From positions 1 to 63,042 of the forward strand of contig CANUDF010000003.1 of the NCBI GenBank assembly GCA_947857085.1: DNA of 63,042 bases. The letters are read 5' to 3'. Positions 7,531-16,695 of this stretch are shown here, one piece after another (positions within the stretch are counted from its first letter, which is position 1; each line of letters starts with the position of its first letter). Both the position numbers and the translations under genes were made by a program. A model generated the notes under the pieces. It saw nothing but the letters and a program-made list of their open reading frames with translations. It did not search any database and was not told where the DNA came from. The DNA is from Candidatus Gastranaerophilales bacterium (lineage in GTDB: Bacteria; Cyanobacteriota; Vampirovibrionia; Gastranaerophilales; Gastranaerophilaceae).

Positions 7531-7896
7531 ATGTATTTTTTTATTGCAATAATTTTAATAGCGGAATTGATAGTCGCAATCAACGTAATTTGTCTGATAA
7601 ACAAACTGGACAAAAAAGCTTTAATTTTAAACGAACAGGTTTTGAACGTACGTCCTAAAATGCACTCAGCTTTATCTTCTTTGAAAGACGGTGTTGAAAA
7701 ACTGGTATTAGGTGTGCATGGTTTGTGTAAATATGCCGAGCTGAAAAAACGCGAGTATGCACTTATTATTGCAAGAAATATTTTGTTATACTTACTATTG
7801 TTTACTTTAAAAGGAAAAAGCAAAAAATGTGTTTCCGCAATGCAGCTTGCAGTAGTTTTAAAAGACTGCTGGGATAAAGGAACTTCTTGTAATTAA
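7531..7896 (+). CDS. Membrane-anchored protein of unknown function
   Basis: From the ATG at 7531 the product begins with a transmembrane segment (FIAIILIAELIVAINVICLI). It continues with a basic helical region and a second hydrophobic stretch (ARNILLYLLLF), ending in a short tail with two cysteines, about 121 aa in all. It leads a run of envelope-type genes (YtxH, DUF948, YtxH) in the same direction. A start at 7465 would add 22 residues. I do not recognise the family. Confidence 0.6.
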   Translation: MYFFIAIILIAELIVAINVICLINKLDKKALILNEQVLNVRPKMHSALSSLKDGVEKLVLGVHGLCKYAELKKREYALIIARNILLYLLLFTLKGKSKKCVSAMQLAVVLKDCWDKGTSCN

Positions 7897-7945
7897 TAAA
7901 AAAATATGTTATGATAACTGAACAAAAGAAAGTCGAGGTCACGAG

Positions 7946-8257
7946 ATGAGTAAAAATAAATCATTTATGTTTGGTATGGGGCTTATAGCAGGTGTAATCG
8001 GCGGTGTAATCGCAGGTGTTCTTTATGCTCCGAAACCCGGTGAAGAATCAAGACGCGAGTTGAAAGAAGCTGCTTGCAAATTGTATGAAGAAAATTCACC
8101 TGCAATTTCAGAAGCTAAAAAACAGGCGCTTGAATCAGTTGATCTAATGAGATATAAACTTGAAAGACAATTGAGAAAGTTTAGCAATATGCTGAAAAAC
8201 AGAAAGCTTCGCAAAGCAAAAGAGCTTGAAGACGGCGAAACTGAATTCACTTACTAA
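7946..8257 (+). CDS. YtxH domain protein
   Basis: The N-terminus MSKNKSFMFGMGLIAGVIGGVIAGVLYAP is a glycine-rich membrane segment followed by the YtxH signature KPGEESRRELK, then a basic coiled helix. At 103 aa it is a small inner-membrane protein of a family often tied to stress and envelope upkeep, with no known reaction. The ribosome site is weak (GAGGTCACGAGATG). The next two genes are of related architecture, including a second YtxH protein at 8706. Confidence 0.8.
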   Translation: MSKNKSFMFGMGLIAGVIGGVIAGVLYAPKPGEESRRELKEAACKLYEENSPAISEAKKQALESVDLMRYKLERQLRKFSNMLKNRKLRKAKELEDGETEFTY

Positions 8258-8276
8258 CTTATAAGGAAAATTAATT

Positions 8277-8636
8277 ATGGACTTTTCACAAATAGCATTA
8301 AATCAGGGGCTTACATTTCTGGCATGGGTAACAAGTGTTGTATTGATTGTTGTTGCCGGTTTTCTGGTAAAACTATTGATAGACCTGTCAAAATTGTCAA
8401 AAAATCTAAACGAGACCTCTGTAATGCTTAATACAGAACTAAAACCGACTTTAAAAGAGTTGAATGAAACGCTTCACACTATAAATGAGCTTGTAAAAAG
8501 CACCGATAAAGGTGTTGACAGCGTTAAAACTATAATAGAGAGAGTTATAGGCAAAACAAAACTTTTATCAGAATCAATATTTGGCGGATTTTTAAAGGGG
8601 TTTGTTTCAATGCTCGGGTTATTTTCTAAAAAATAG
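8277..8636 (+). CDS. DUF948-like membrane protein
   Basis: One N-terminal transmembrane helix (FLAWVTSVVLIVVAGFLVKLLI) leads into a helical region with regular Leu/Thr/Asn spacing (LNTELKPTLKELNETLHTINEL), the pattern of DUF948 proteins, which resemble the stalks of membrane sensor proteins. 119 aa. It is 19 bases after the YtxH gene and has AAGGA upstream, so it is co-transcribed. YtxH and DUF948 genes are commonly paired in other bacteria. Molecular function unknown. Confidence 0.7.
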   Translation: MDFSQIALNQGLTFLAWVTSVVLIVVAGFLVKLLIDLSKLSKNLNETSVMLNTELKPTLKELNETLHTINELVKSTDKGVDSVKTIIERVIGKTKLLSESIFGGFLKGFVSMLGLFSKK

Positions 8637-8705
8637 CCGTTTTTGGGGATTGAAAAATTTCCGATTACCGTAAAATATAAATGAACAAGAAAAGGAGTAA
8701 AATAT

Positions 8706-8975
8706 ATGTCAGCAACAAGATTTTTAGCAGGTTTCATAGTAGGCGGTGCAATAGGTGCCATAACAGGTATTTTGCTGGCGCCAAAATCAGGTGAAGAAAC
8801 CCGCGCAATGCTAGCCGATTCAGCAAAAGAAGCAATGAGAAAGGCAGATGAAACAGTAAAAGAAATTCAATCAAAAGCCGATGATGTTGTTTCAGATTTG
8901 CAGAAAAAAGGTGATGAGATTAAAGATAAGCTTCAGAATTTGATTAATCAGCAAAAACAGGAAGCTGAAGTTTAA
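8706..8975 (+). CDS. YtxH domain protein, second copy
   Basis: MSATRFLAGFIVGGAIGAITGILLAP and the SGEETRAML motif are typical YtxH, followed by an alanine/lysine-rich amphipathic helix (KADETVKEIQSKADDVVSDLQKK by pattern). 89 aa. It is a paralogue of the 7946 product and shares the GxLxAPKxGEExR core. AAGGAG is upstream. A strong hairpin follows the gene. Confidence 0.8.
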   Translation: MSATRFLAGFIVGGAIGAITGILLAPKSGEETRAMLADSAKEAMRKADETVKEIQSKADDVVSDLQKKGDEIKDKLQNLINQQKQEAEV

Positions 8976-8992
8976 ACTTTTTATTATGCTAA

Positions 8993-9018
8993 GGAGAGGG
9001 CGCTTCTGCGCCCTCTCC
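8993..9018 (+). terminator. Strong GC hairpin after the YtxH cluster
   Basis: GGAGAGGGCGC and GCGCCCTCTCC form a perfect 11-bp stem with a TTCT loop. No clean U run follows, so termination may be inefficient. The stem core resembles the GGGAGAGGGG palindrome at 58002-58026, so it may be a dispersed repeat. Confidence 0.6.
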
Positions 9019-9092
9019 AGCTGTTAATATTTATTTCAATTTAATGTTGGCTATAGTTATAGGCACAATCTTAATTGCCTGCTTTGTTAATT

Positions 9093-9434
9093 TTATTTAT
9101 TCAAAGCATCATTAAGCGCTTTTTCAAGTGTAGCGATTTTTGCTTCCAAAACCTCAACTCTTGATGTACTTGATGAATTGGTTATAGAACTTTTTTCAAG
9201 CTCTCTTTTGTAGGCATTAAGTTTTTCTTTTTGTGTAAAATAAAATTGACCAACCCAGAGTATTCCGGTAAATAAGCCTGTAAATAAAACGATTAAAGTG
9301 TAAATTGCAAAATTTGTGTTTTGCATTCCCGCTTTCCATAAATTCAGGCTGAGCGGTGTGTCAGCGTTAAGAATGCCTGTACAAATTATGCACAATACTG
9401 CTAAAAATCCTATTATATTTAAAAGTGTTCTCAT
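9093..9434 (-). CDS. LapA-like (DUF1049) membrane protein
   Basis: Two hydrophobic segments (residues about 5-24 and 42-64) are followed by a coiled-coil tail (KLNAYKRELEKS, VEVLEAKIATLEKAL). This is the layout of the LapA/YciS family linked to lipopolysaccharide assembly. 113 aa. The start overlaps the stop of the rluD-like gene (TAATG) and AGGAG precedes it, so it is the last gene of the four-gene minus-strand set. Family assignment is by architecture and is moderate. Confidence 0.6.
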   Translation of the reverse strand: MRTLLNIIGFLAVLCIICTGILNADTPLSLNLWKAGMQNTNFAIYTLIVLFTGLFTGILWVGQFYFTQKEKLNAYKRELEKSSITNSSSTSRVEVLEAKIATLEKALNDALNK

Positions 9435-10354
9435 TAATTTCTCCTGTTTCTGTAATAAGTTAAAACCTTGTTTAATTTTTCATCAGGTTCAATTTCCAAT
9501 TCTATTATCTCACCTGTGACGGGTTTTGTAAACCTTAAATAATATGATTGCAAAACCTGTTCTTCTGTCTTAACCCTGCCTTCTCCGGCGCCGTAAAGCG
9601 TGTCATTGTAAACCGGATGTTTCATATAACTTGTATGAACTCTTATTTGGTGAGTTCTTCCTGTTACAAGGGTTAATTCAACGTAAGTTGCCTCTTTAAA
9701 CCTTTCAAGCACTTTTAGAATTGTAATGCTTTCTTTACCGCCGTCTTTAACCGGCACAACTGCCATCTTGTGCGGTTGTTTGGGGTGCCTGCCGATAGGA
9801 AACTCTATTCTGTCCGAGTCTCCGTTGTAATTTCCTTTTAAAACAGCCCTGTATTTTTTTGTAATCGCACGGTCTTTTATCTGCTGCGACAAAAATTCAT
9901 GCGCCAAGTTATTTTTTGCAACCATTAAAAGTCCGGAAGTATTTCTGTCCAGCCTGTGAAGAATTCCGCGTCTAAATTCGCCGTTAATATCAGAAAGATT
10001 ACTTCCATATTTAAATAACAGTGCATTAACTAAAGTGTTTGTACGTTCAATTGATGTAGGATGTGTAAGCATTCCGGAGGGTTTGTTTACAACTAGCATG
10101 TTTTCATCTTCGTAAACAATTTCGAGCGGAATATTCTGCGGCTCAATTTTTATTTCTTCATCTTCTAATTTATCAAATTCGACTTTGTCTCCGATTTTTA
10201 ATGTATAGGCAGGCTTTTTCTCTAATCCGTTTACCAGAACTTTGCCGTCCTTTATAAAACCCTGGATTTTAGAACGTGAAATATCCGAAAACATTCCTGA
10301 AAGGTAGTTGTCTAAACGTATATTCTCATCATTTTCATCAATAAAAATTATCAT
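9434..10354 (-). CDS. rluD: RluA/RluD-family rRNA pseudouridine synthase
   Basis: An S4 RNA-binding domain (about 1-75, DNYLSGMFSDISRSKIQGFI) precedes the catalytic domain with the HRLDRNTSGLLMVAKN motif, whose Asp is the catalytic residue that isomerises uridine. It also has GRTHQIRVH. At 306 aa it is of RluD size. It overlaps the lspA stop by 4 bases (ATGA), as in many bacteria where lspA and rluD are adjacent. The target is probably 23S rRNA, but RluC, RluD and other targets cannot be told apart from the sequence alone. Confidence 0.9.
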   Translation of the reverse strand: MIIFIDENDENIRLDNYLSGMFSDISRSKIQGFIKDGKVLVNGLEKKPAYTLKIGDKVEFDKLEDEEIKIEPQNIPLEIVYEDENMLVVNKPSGMLTHPTSIERTNTLVNALLFKYGSNLSDINGEFRRGILHRLDRNTSGLLMVAKNNLAHEFLSQQIKDRAITKKYRAVLKGNYNGDSDRIEFPIGRHPKQPHKMAVVPVKDGGKESITILKVLERFKEATYVELTLVTGRTHQIRVHTSYMKHPVYNDTLYGAGEGRVKTEEQVLQSYYLRFTKPVTGEIIELEIEPDEKLNKVLTYYRNRRN

Positions 10355-10815
10355 AATTTCTTTTTAAGCAGAATTATTATTATAATTGCAATTACACTTA
10401 AGTTTATAAATATATCGGAAATATTAAATACTGGAAAATCAACAAAGTTAAGCTGTATATAATCTCTCACAAATCCGAGAGCTATTCTTTCATGAAGATT
10501 TCCGCCTATACCTGCGCTTAACATTGCCAGAAAAAATAGTGTTTTCATTGATATTGTTGAAATATGTTTTATTATGTAAGCAACAATTGCACATATTGCT
10601 ACAACAGATACAATTATAAGAAGTTCTCTTGAATCTTTTAAGATACTGAATGCAGCACCGGTATTTTCTATATAATTAAGAGATAAAACTTCATTTGAGT
10701 AGGAAAAACCATGCAGAAGCTTTGTTACTATAAAGTCTGAAAAATAAAGAGTAACAAATACCAGAAAAGCAAAACATATGGAAAAATAAAAATATTTACT
10801 AATCTTTTTCTGCAT
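10351..10815 (-). CDS. lspA: Lipoprotein signal peptidase (signal peptidase II)
   Basis: This inner-membrane aspartyl protease cleaves prolipoprotein signal peptides. Four hydrophobic segments and the conserved pieces NYIENTGAAFSIL, GGNLHERI, VRDYIQL and FNISDIFI are present; the two catalytic aspartates are in VRDY and ISD. I chose the ATG at 10815, with GAGG 8 bases upstream; in-frame ATGs at 10827 and 10836 are less well supported. The gene overlaps the end of the upstream secreted-protein gene and the start of rluD. Confidence 0.93.
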   Translation of the reverse strand: MQKKISKYFYFSICFAFLVFVTLYFSDFIVTKLLHGFSYSNEVLSLNYIENTGAAFSILKDSRELLIIVSVVAICAIVAYIIKHISTISMKTLFFLAMLSAGIGGNLHERIALGFVRDYIQLNFVDFPVFNISDIFINLSVIAIIIIILLKKKL

Positions 10816-11689
10816 CTTTAACCTCATTTTCAACATTTACACGTGTCATGATAAAAGCTATTCCGGCAAGGTAAACACGGATTTTGCCGACGCCTGCCGA
10901 TTCAGATTTGGAAAGTCCTACGGATGCAACATTAAACTCGTTTTTTCCGTCGTTATTTGCGTAAAACATTCTCTCAAGGATATTATCGTCCGGAAGTTTT
11001 CTAAAAATTTCTTCTGATTTTTCCTGAGGATATGTTATGACGTCTCGTCCTATAGAAGCTATAACAAAAGCATTTTCAGGCAAATCTATGTTTAAGGTCG
11101 AAGTATAATATTCTCCGGGTTTTACTTTCTCAGGAGACTTTAATTCCATGTTAATAAATCTTGTGTCTCCATATTTTAAATAGGACTTTTCGTTATTTAC
11201 TTTTTCACTGCAAATTAACCATTTCCCGTCAACTTTTTTAAGGTAATATGTACCGTTTGAATATGAATGAAGTTCGCCGAAGATTTGAACACCTTCTGCA
11301 ATTTGTGTTGATGTTGCAAGAGATGTTTCGTAAACATCGGCAGAAGCTTTGTCTTTGTCAACATTAATATTCTTAATATCTATAGTATAAACAATATCAG
11401 GATAAGATTCCCAGGTCTCTTTTATTAAAGAAAAATAAACGTCTTTAGTAAATCCGTCGGCACTTTTAAAGTCAGGAGCATATAGAGTAGAAAGTCCTTT
11501 ATAATTGTATTTAGAGGCAAATTTGTTTTGTTTTTCAAGGACTTTTCTAATATCTTTTTCAGCACGTTTGTCCTGATAATTTTGAATGAACTCGGCTTTT
11601 TTTTCTGAAAAATAACCGGCTTGTGCTGGTAAATAAACATTTCCGGCAGTTAATAATCCTAAAATTAATATGAATAGTAATTTCTTCAT
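10799..11689 (-). CDS. Secreted protein with NTF2-like domain, unknown function
   Basis: A signal peptide (MKKLLFILILGLLTAGNVYLPAQA) leads into a 270-residue exported protein. Residues about 40-160 look like an NTF2/SnoaL-like domain (a helix with FASKYNYKGLSTLYAPDF, then paired beta strands), followed by a second beta-rich domain. It is the first gene of a set with lspA, rluD and lapA. The -10 box at 11702-11697 ends 7 bases before the ATG with no Shine-Dalgarno sequence, so the mRNA may be leaderless. Function is not recognised. Confidence 0.7.
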   Translation of the reverse strand: MKKLLFILILGLLTAGNVYLPAQAGYFSEKKAEFIQNYQDKRAEKDIRKVLEKQNKFASKYNYKGLSTLYAPDFKSADGFTKDVYFSLIKETWESYPDIVYTIDIKNINVDKDKASADVYETSLATSTQIAEGVQIFGELHSYSNGTYYLKKVDGKWLICSEKVNNEKSYLKYGDTRFINMELKSPEKVKPGEYYTSTLNIDLPENAFVIASIGRDVITYPQEKSEEIFRKLPDDNILERMFYANNDGKNEFNVASVGLSKSESAGVGKIRVYLAGIAFIMTRVNVENEVKDAEKD

Positions 11690-11696
11690 AGCAATA

Positions 11697-11725
11697 ATTA
11701 TATGATAAAAGTTTCAAAATAGTAA
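11697..11725 (-). promoter_or_regulatory. Promoter of the secreted-protein/lspA set, leaderless type
   Basis: TTACTA (11725-11720), a 17-base spacer and TATAAT (11702-11697) on the minus strand. Only 7 bases separate the -10 box from the ATG at 11689. Confidence 0.55.
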
Positions 11726-11796
11726 TAATGTAAAGAAATAATTTTGAAAAAGGGCTTTCTTCATGCTAGGATTTTTTTAACAGGGAGAGAAAAAGA

Positions 11797-14271
11797 ATGA
11801 AAGAAAGTTATTTTCCACAGGAAATAGAAAAAAAATGGCAGAAAATCTGGGATGAAACAGATGCCTTTAAAACATATAATAACAGTGACAAACCAAAATA
11901 TTATGCTTTGTCCATGTTTCCGTATCCGTCAGGAAAACTCCATATGGGACATGTCAGAAACTATACAATTACAGATGTAATTGCGAGATTTAAAAAAGCT
12001 CAAGGGTACAATGTGCTTCACCCGATGGGCTGGGACAGTTTCGGGCTTCCTGCGGAAAATGCTGCAATGAAACATGGTGCTGACCCTGAAACATGGACTG
12101 ATGAAAATATTGCATATATGACCAAACAGCTTAAAATGCTCGGCTTGTCTTATGATTGGGACAGAGAAGTTACTACTTGCAAGCCCGATTATTATAAATG
12201 GACACAATGGCTTTTTCTTCAATTGTATAAAAAAGGCTTGGCATATAAAAAAGAAGCTGCCGTTAACTGGTGTGAAAACTGTGCAACAGTCCTTGCAAAC
12301 GAACAGGTTATTGACGGCAAATGCTGGAGATGCGACGGCGTTGTAGAAAAGAAATACCTTTCACAGTGGTTTTTAAAAATAACAGATTACGCGGATGTTT
12401 TGTTGAATGATTTGGACAAACTTCCGGGCTGGGGCGATAACGTTAAAACTATGCAGGCAAACTGGATAGGAAAATCCCACGGCGCGATTTTAAAATTTAA
12501 AGTCGTTGAAAAAGATATGGAAATTCCTGTATATACAACCAGACCTGATACGGCTTACGGTATTACTTACCTTGTTGTCGCACCTGAGTACAAGGATATT
12601 GAAGCCTTAACAACACCGGAACAAAAGGCGGCTGTTGAAGAATATCGTGCAAATGCACGTAAAATGACTGAAATAGAAAGGCTTTCAACCGACAGGGTTA
12701 AAACAGGCGTTCCTCTCGGAACTCATGCAATAAATCCGTTCACAGGCGAAAAATTCCCGTTGTGGACTGCGGATTATGCTCTTGTGGAATACGGAACAGG
12801 TGCTGTAATGGCGGTTCCAACTCATGACACAAGAGACTTTGATTTTGCGAAAAAATATAACCTGCCGATGAAAGTCGTCATTCAAAATCCAGAAAAACCG
12901 TCCGACTGCAAGGATGAAGCATACACAGAATCCGGAGTTCTTGTAAATTCAGGCGAATTTAACGGAATGAGTAATGAAGACGCCAAAAAGGCTATTACGG
13001 AAAAAGTAGTAAAAGGCGGTTTCGGTGAATTTAAGACACAATACAGGCTGCGCGACTGGCTGATTTCAAGACAGCGTTACTGGGGCGCTCCTATTCCGGT
13101 TGTTTACTGTGACAAGTGCGGTATTGTGCCGGTTGATGAAAAAGACCTGCCGGTTATGCTTCCAAAAGATGTTGATTTTAAGGTTGTCGGCAAATCTCCT
13201 ATAACAACATCAAAAAGTTTTGCAGAAACAACTTGTCCTTACTGCGGCGGCCCTGCAAGACGCGAAACCGACACAATGGATACCTTTATGTGCTCAAGCT
13301 GGTATTATTTACGTTATTCTGATGCTAAAAATTCAGAAAAACCGTTTGATAAAGACTTGGTAAATAAATGGCTTCCTGTAGATCAGTATGTCGGCGGTAT
13401 TGAACACGCAATTTTACATTTGTTATATTCAAGATTTTTCACAAAAGCTCTGAGAGATTTAGGTTTGCTTGATTTTGATGAACCTTTTAAAAACCTGTTG
13501 ACTCAAGGCATGGTGTTAAAAGATGGTTCCAAAATGTCAAAATCCAAAGGCAACACAGTTGATCCTGATGAAATTTTTGAAAACTACGGGGCAGATACTG
13601 CAAGATTATTTATCCTGTCAGATTCACCTCCGGCACGTGATTTTGACTGGTCTGATGCAGGTGTTGAAGGCTGTTACAAGTTCTTAAACAGAGTTTGGAG
13701 GCTTATAGCTTCAAATTCTCAATACATCACGCTTAATTATCAGTTAAGCAATACACTTAGAAAAGACAATGATGATTTGGTTCGTATTGTTCACATGGCA
13801 ATCAAAGGAATTACAAATGATATTTCCAATGACTTCCAGTTTAATACTGTAATATCTAAATACAGAGAGCTTACAAATGCCATATATGATTGGCAGTCTA
13901 AAAAATCGCAGCCTGATGAAGAAGACAAAAATGTTTTAAGCTTTGCGATAATTGCCTTGATTAAGTTAATGTCTCCTGTAGCGGTGCATTTGACAGAAGA
14001 AGCATGGCATGAATTGGGAGCGAAAACTTCTATTCATGATGAACCTTGGCTTGAATGGGATGAAAATCTTGCAAAAGCAAGTTCAATAACTCTTGTTGTT
14101 CAGGTTAACGGAAAAGTTAAGGATAAAATAGAAGTTGACGAGGCGCTTTCCCAAGATGAACTGAAAGAAATTGCCCTTAATAGTCCGAAAATTAAAGAGT
14201 TAACAGCCGGACACGAGATTGTTAAGGTTATTGTTGTTCCGAAAAAACTGGTTAATATCGTAATAAAATAA
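11797..14271 (+). CDS. leuS: Leucyl-tRNA synthetase
   Basis: It charges tRNA-Leu. The HIGH-type motif (PYPSGKLHMGHVRNY) is near residue 50, a zinc-like cysteine set (CENC, CWRC) near 165, the CP1 editing domain in the middle (TTRPDTAYG, GTGAVMAVPTHDTRDFDFA), and KMSKSKGN near 585. The C-terminal VNGK domain is intact. At 824 aa the length is standard. The ribosome site is CAGGGAG. A hairpin terminator follows the stop immediately. Confidence 0.97.
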   Translation: MKESYFPQEIEKKWQKIWDETDAFKTYNNSDKPKYYALSMFPYPSGKLHMGHVRNYTITDVIARFKKAQGYNVLHPMGWDSFGLPAENAAMKHGADPETWTDENIAYMTKQLKMLGLSYDWDREVTTCKPDYYKWTQWLFLQLYKKGLAYKKEAAVNWCENCATVLANEQVIDGKCWRCDGVVEKKYLSQWFLKITDYADVLLNDLDKLPGWGDNVKTMQANWIGKSHGAILKFKVVEKDMEIPVYTTRPDTAYGITYLVVAPEYKDIEALTTPEQKAAVEEYRANARKMTEIERLSTDRVKTGVPLGTHAINPFTGEKFPLWTADYALVEYGTGAVMAVPTHDTRDFDFAKKYNLPMKVVIQNPEKPSDCKDEAYTESGVLVNSGEFNGMSNEDAKKAITEKVVKGGFGEFKTQYRLRDWLISRQRYWGAPIPVVYCDKCGIVPVDEKDLPVMLPKDVDFKVVGKSPITTSKSFAETTCPYCGGPARRETDTMDTFMCSSWYYLRYSDAKNSEKPFDKDLVNKWLPVDQYVGGIEHAILHLLYSRFFTKALRDLGLLDFDEPFKNLLTQGMVLKDGSKMSKSKGNTVDPDEIFENYGADTARLFILSDSPPARDFDWSDAGVEGCYKFLNRVWRLIASNSQYITLNYQLSNTLRKDNDDLVRIVHMAIKGITNDISNDFQFNTVISKYRELTNAIYDWQSKKSQPDEEDKNVLSFAIIALIKLMSPVAVHLTEEAWHELGAKTSIHDEPWLEWDENLAKASSITLVVQVNGKVKDKIEVDEALSQDELKEIALNSPKIKELTAGHEIVKVIVVPKKLVNIVIK

Positions 14272-14297
14272 AAAAGAGCCTTTATAGGCTCTTTTTT
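14271..14297 (+). terminator. Intrinsic terminator of leuS
   Basis: AAAAAGAGCC and GGCTCTTTTTT form a stem around TTTATA with a U run; typical rho-independent structure. Confidence 0.88.
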
Positions 14298-14336
14298 ATG
14301 ATATACTTAAAAAGTACAAAAAGCGAAGGAGGAAAT

Positions 14337-15193
14337 ATGAGAAAATTAATTAATGTAGGCCTCGGGGGGGGGGCAAAAAATTAACACCCTCTAAGCCAGA
14401 AGTTGCAGAAATTTCCAACTTGATTTATAATTCTAATATACAGCCTTATAAATCAAGAAAGGGAATTATGAAACATTACGGATTTACTTTAGCAGAAACA
14501 CTTATTACGTTAGGAATTATCGGAGTTATTGCGGCATTAACATTGCCAAGTGTAATGTCAAACTATAAAAACAAAACTTATGTTGCACAGCTGCAAAAGG
14601 TTTATAATCAGCTCTCCAATGCAGCTTCGCAAATAATGTTAGATGAAGAGGTGGATAATCTTGCAGATAGTTATTTATCAGAAACTGTTATAGAAGGAGA
14701 AGACAACTCTTCGGTTAAAGCTTCAGGGGCTGCAAAATTTATAAAAAAATACTTTAAAGTAACTAAAGATTGTGGATATGCAGCGGAATGGGGTGATTCT
14801 ACGGATTGTTTTGCGGAGACATATAAATCTCTGGGTAAAACAGAAACCTCATCACCGGCTATATCCTCTGGTTCATATTGTGCATCTTTAAATACAGGTG
14901 CATCTATATGTATTAATGTTATGAGTCAGGATAACAAAGAATGGGATGACCATGGATATTCTAGTGTTGCGGTTGATATAAATGGTAAAAAAGGACCAAA
15001 TATTGGAGGAAGAGACTTCTTTACATTCAGGCTGCATACCGATGGAAAATTAGGTGAGTCATATTTGCCTGATACATATCATGCCGGAGACAGATGTACT
15101 GATATGGGCTTTGGAGAAGATAATAATGCTGCTTTATATGGAGCAAATTGTTTTGATAAAATTGTAGGCAGCGGATGGTCAATGGATTATTAA
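14337..15193 (+). CDS. Type IV prepilin-like protein, leader split by a G10 tract
   Basis: An ATG at 14337 with AGGAGG upstream reads MRKLINVGLGGGAKN and stops at 14384 because the run of ten G shifts the frame. With eleven G it would read through to join the pilin frame, which contains MKHYG then FTLAETLITLGIIG. An in-frame ATG at 14468 with AAAGGG upstream gives the short leader MKHYG directly, so the pilin may also be made independently of the tract. The mature part is about 240 aa with several cysteines. It could be a phase-variable or recoded prepilin, or carry a homopolymer length error. Confidence 0.75.
14364..14373 (+). repeat. G10 homopolymer in prepilin leader
   Basis: Ten G residues after CTC. 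Eleven (or eight) would put the leader in frame with the pilin; ten leads to a stop 9 bases after the run. Confidence 0.9.
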
Positions 15194-15221
15194 AAAAAGA
15201 ACCCTTGAGGGTTCTTTTTTT
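15192..15221 (+). terminator. Intrinsic terminator after the prepilin
   Basis: AGAACCC and GGGTTCT pair around TTGA, extended by A and T runs on each side. Confidence 0.88.
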
Positions 15222-15324
15222 ATGAATATATTAATAAATCATAACATTAAGCCCTGTTGCTTATTTTGGTATTATAATAGAAATAGTAAATAGCAGATTT
15301 AAATATGAAGACAGGGACAAAAAA

Positions 15325-16695
15325 TTGAAAGAGAAATATCACTTTATTGCAATAGGCGGAATAGGAATGAGCGGGCTTGCAAAATACCTTTTGGAAAATG
15401 GTTATGAGGTATCAGGCTCTGATATTAATGACAGCAAATATATTGATAAGCTTAGAGATTTAGGTGCAAGAGTTTTTATAGGACACAGTGAAGATAATTT
15501 GCCGGAAGATTGTATTGTTGTTGCAAGTACGGCAATTAAAGAAAATAATCCGGAAATGCAAAAAGCAAGACGCTTAGGCTTAAAAGTTTACCATCGTTCT
15601 GATGTGCTTGCTAAATTGTCTCAAATGGGAAAGTTTTTTCTTGGATATTCAGGTACTCACGGCAAGACTACAACAAGCGGGCTTTCTGCATATGTATTAG
15701 AAAAGGCGGGACTTGAGCCGTCATATGTTGTAGGTGGTATAATTCCAGATATTGGTACAAATGCACATTCTCAAAACGGAAAATTTTTCTGTGCTGAGCT
15801 TGATGAAAGTGATGGTACAATCGTCAAATATTCGCCTGATATTGTTGTCGTAAATAATCTTGAAGCAGATCATCTTGATTTTTACAAAAACGGTTTGGAT
15901 TCAATTATTGAAACCTTTGATAAATTCATATCAGCTCTTAAACCTGATGTTAAAGTTTTAATAAATAACGACTGTAATGGCACTGTTAGACTATCCGGCA
16001 GAGATTTTATTACTTTCGGATTGAATGATGCAGATTATACTGCTAAAAATATTGAGTATAATGAGGATTATACAACCTTTGATATTTTGTTTAACGGTAA
16101 ATTCTTATCTGATATGAAAATCTGTCTTAAAGGTGTTCATAATGTTTACAACTCTCTGGCTGTATTTGCAAGCCTTCACCAAGCAGGTGTTGATATTGAA
16201 AGTATTAAACCTCATTTTGCTACATTTACCGGTATGGGAAGACGTTTCCAAAAGGTTTGTGAATTTAATGGTATATCTGTATATGATGATTATGCACATC
16301 ATCCTACAGAAATTAAAGCTACTCTGTCTTCTGCAAAATCATTTAAAAACAGAAATGTTATTGCAGTTTTTCAACCGCACAGATATTCAAGGTTAAGCAA
16401 TTTGTGGAATGATTTTCTGAATGCATTTGAGGGTGTAAACAGGGTTGTTGTTACTGATGTATATGCAGCTTCTGAGACGCCTATTGAAGGCATTAACTCG
16501 GAAAGGTTTGTAGAAGAACTCTCTAAAAAGTATTCTGCCGAGTATATTTCAGGCGATATGAAAGAAGTTGCTAAAACTTTATTTAAGGAATTAAAATCAG
16601 GTGATATTGTCATAGGACTTGGTGCTGGTACAATTACTAACCTTGGAAAAGAACTTTTAGAGTTAAGCAGGGAGATTATAAATGCAGGAAAATAA
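15325..16695 (+). CDS. murC: UDP-N-acetylmuramate--L-alanine ligase
   Basis: It adds L-Ala to UDP-MurNAc, the first stem-peptide step of peptidoglycan synthesis. The N-terminal Rossmann motif GGIGMSGLA is at 11-19, the ATP motif GTHGKTTT at 110-117, and the C-terminal ligase domain contains DDYAHHPTEI and QPHRYSRL. At 456 aa it is full length. The start is TTG at 15325; no in-frame ATG fits. It overlaps murB by 14 bases and heads the murC-murB-ddl-ftsQ cluster. Confidence 0.95.
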   Translation: MKEKYHFIAIGGIGMSGLAKYLLENGYEVSGSDINDSKYIDKLRDLGARVFIGHSEDNLPEDCIVVASTAIKENNPEMQKARRLGLKVYHRSDVLAKLSQMGKFFLGYSGTHGKTTTSGLSAYVLEKAGLEPSYVVGGIIPDIGTNAHSQNGKFFCAELDESDGTIVKYSPDIVVVNNLEADHLDFYKNGLDSIIETFDKFISALKPDVKVLINNDCNGTVRLSGRDFITFGLNDADYTAKNIEYNEDYTTFDILFNGKFLSDMKICLKGVHNVYNSLAVFASLHQAGVDIESIKPHFATFTGMGRRFQKVCEFNGISVYDDYAHHPTEIKATLSSAKSFKNRNVIAVFQPHRYSRLSNLWNDFLNAFEGVNRVVVTDVYAASETPIEGINSERFVEELSKKYSAEYISGDMKEVAKTLFKELKSGDIVIGLGAGTITNLGKELLELSREIINAGK

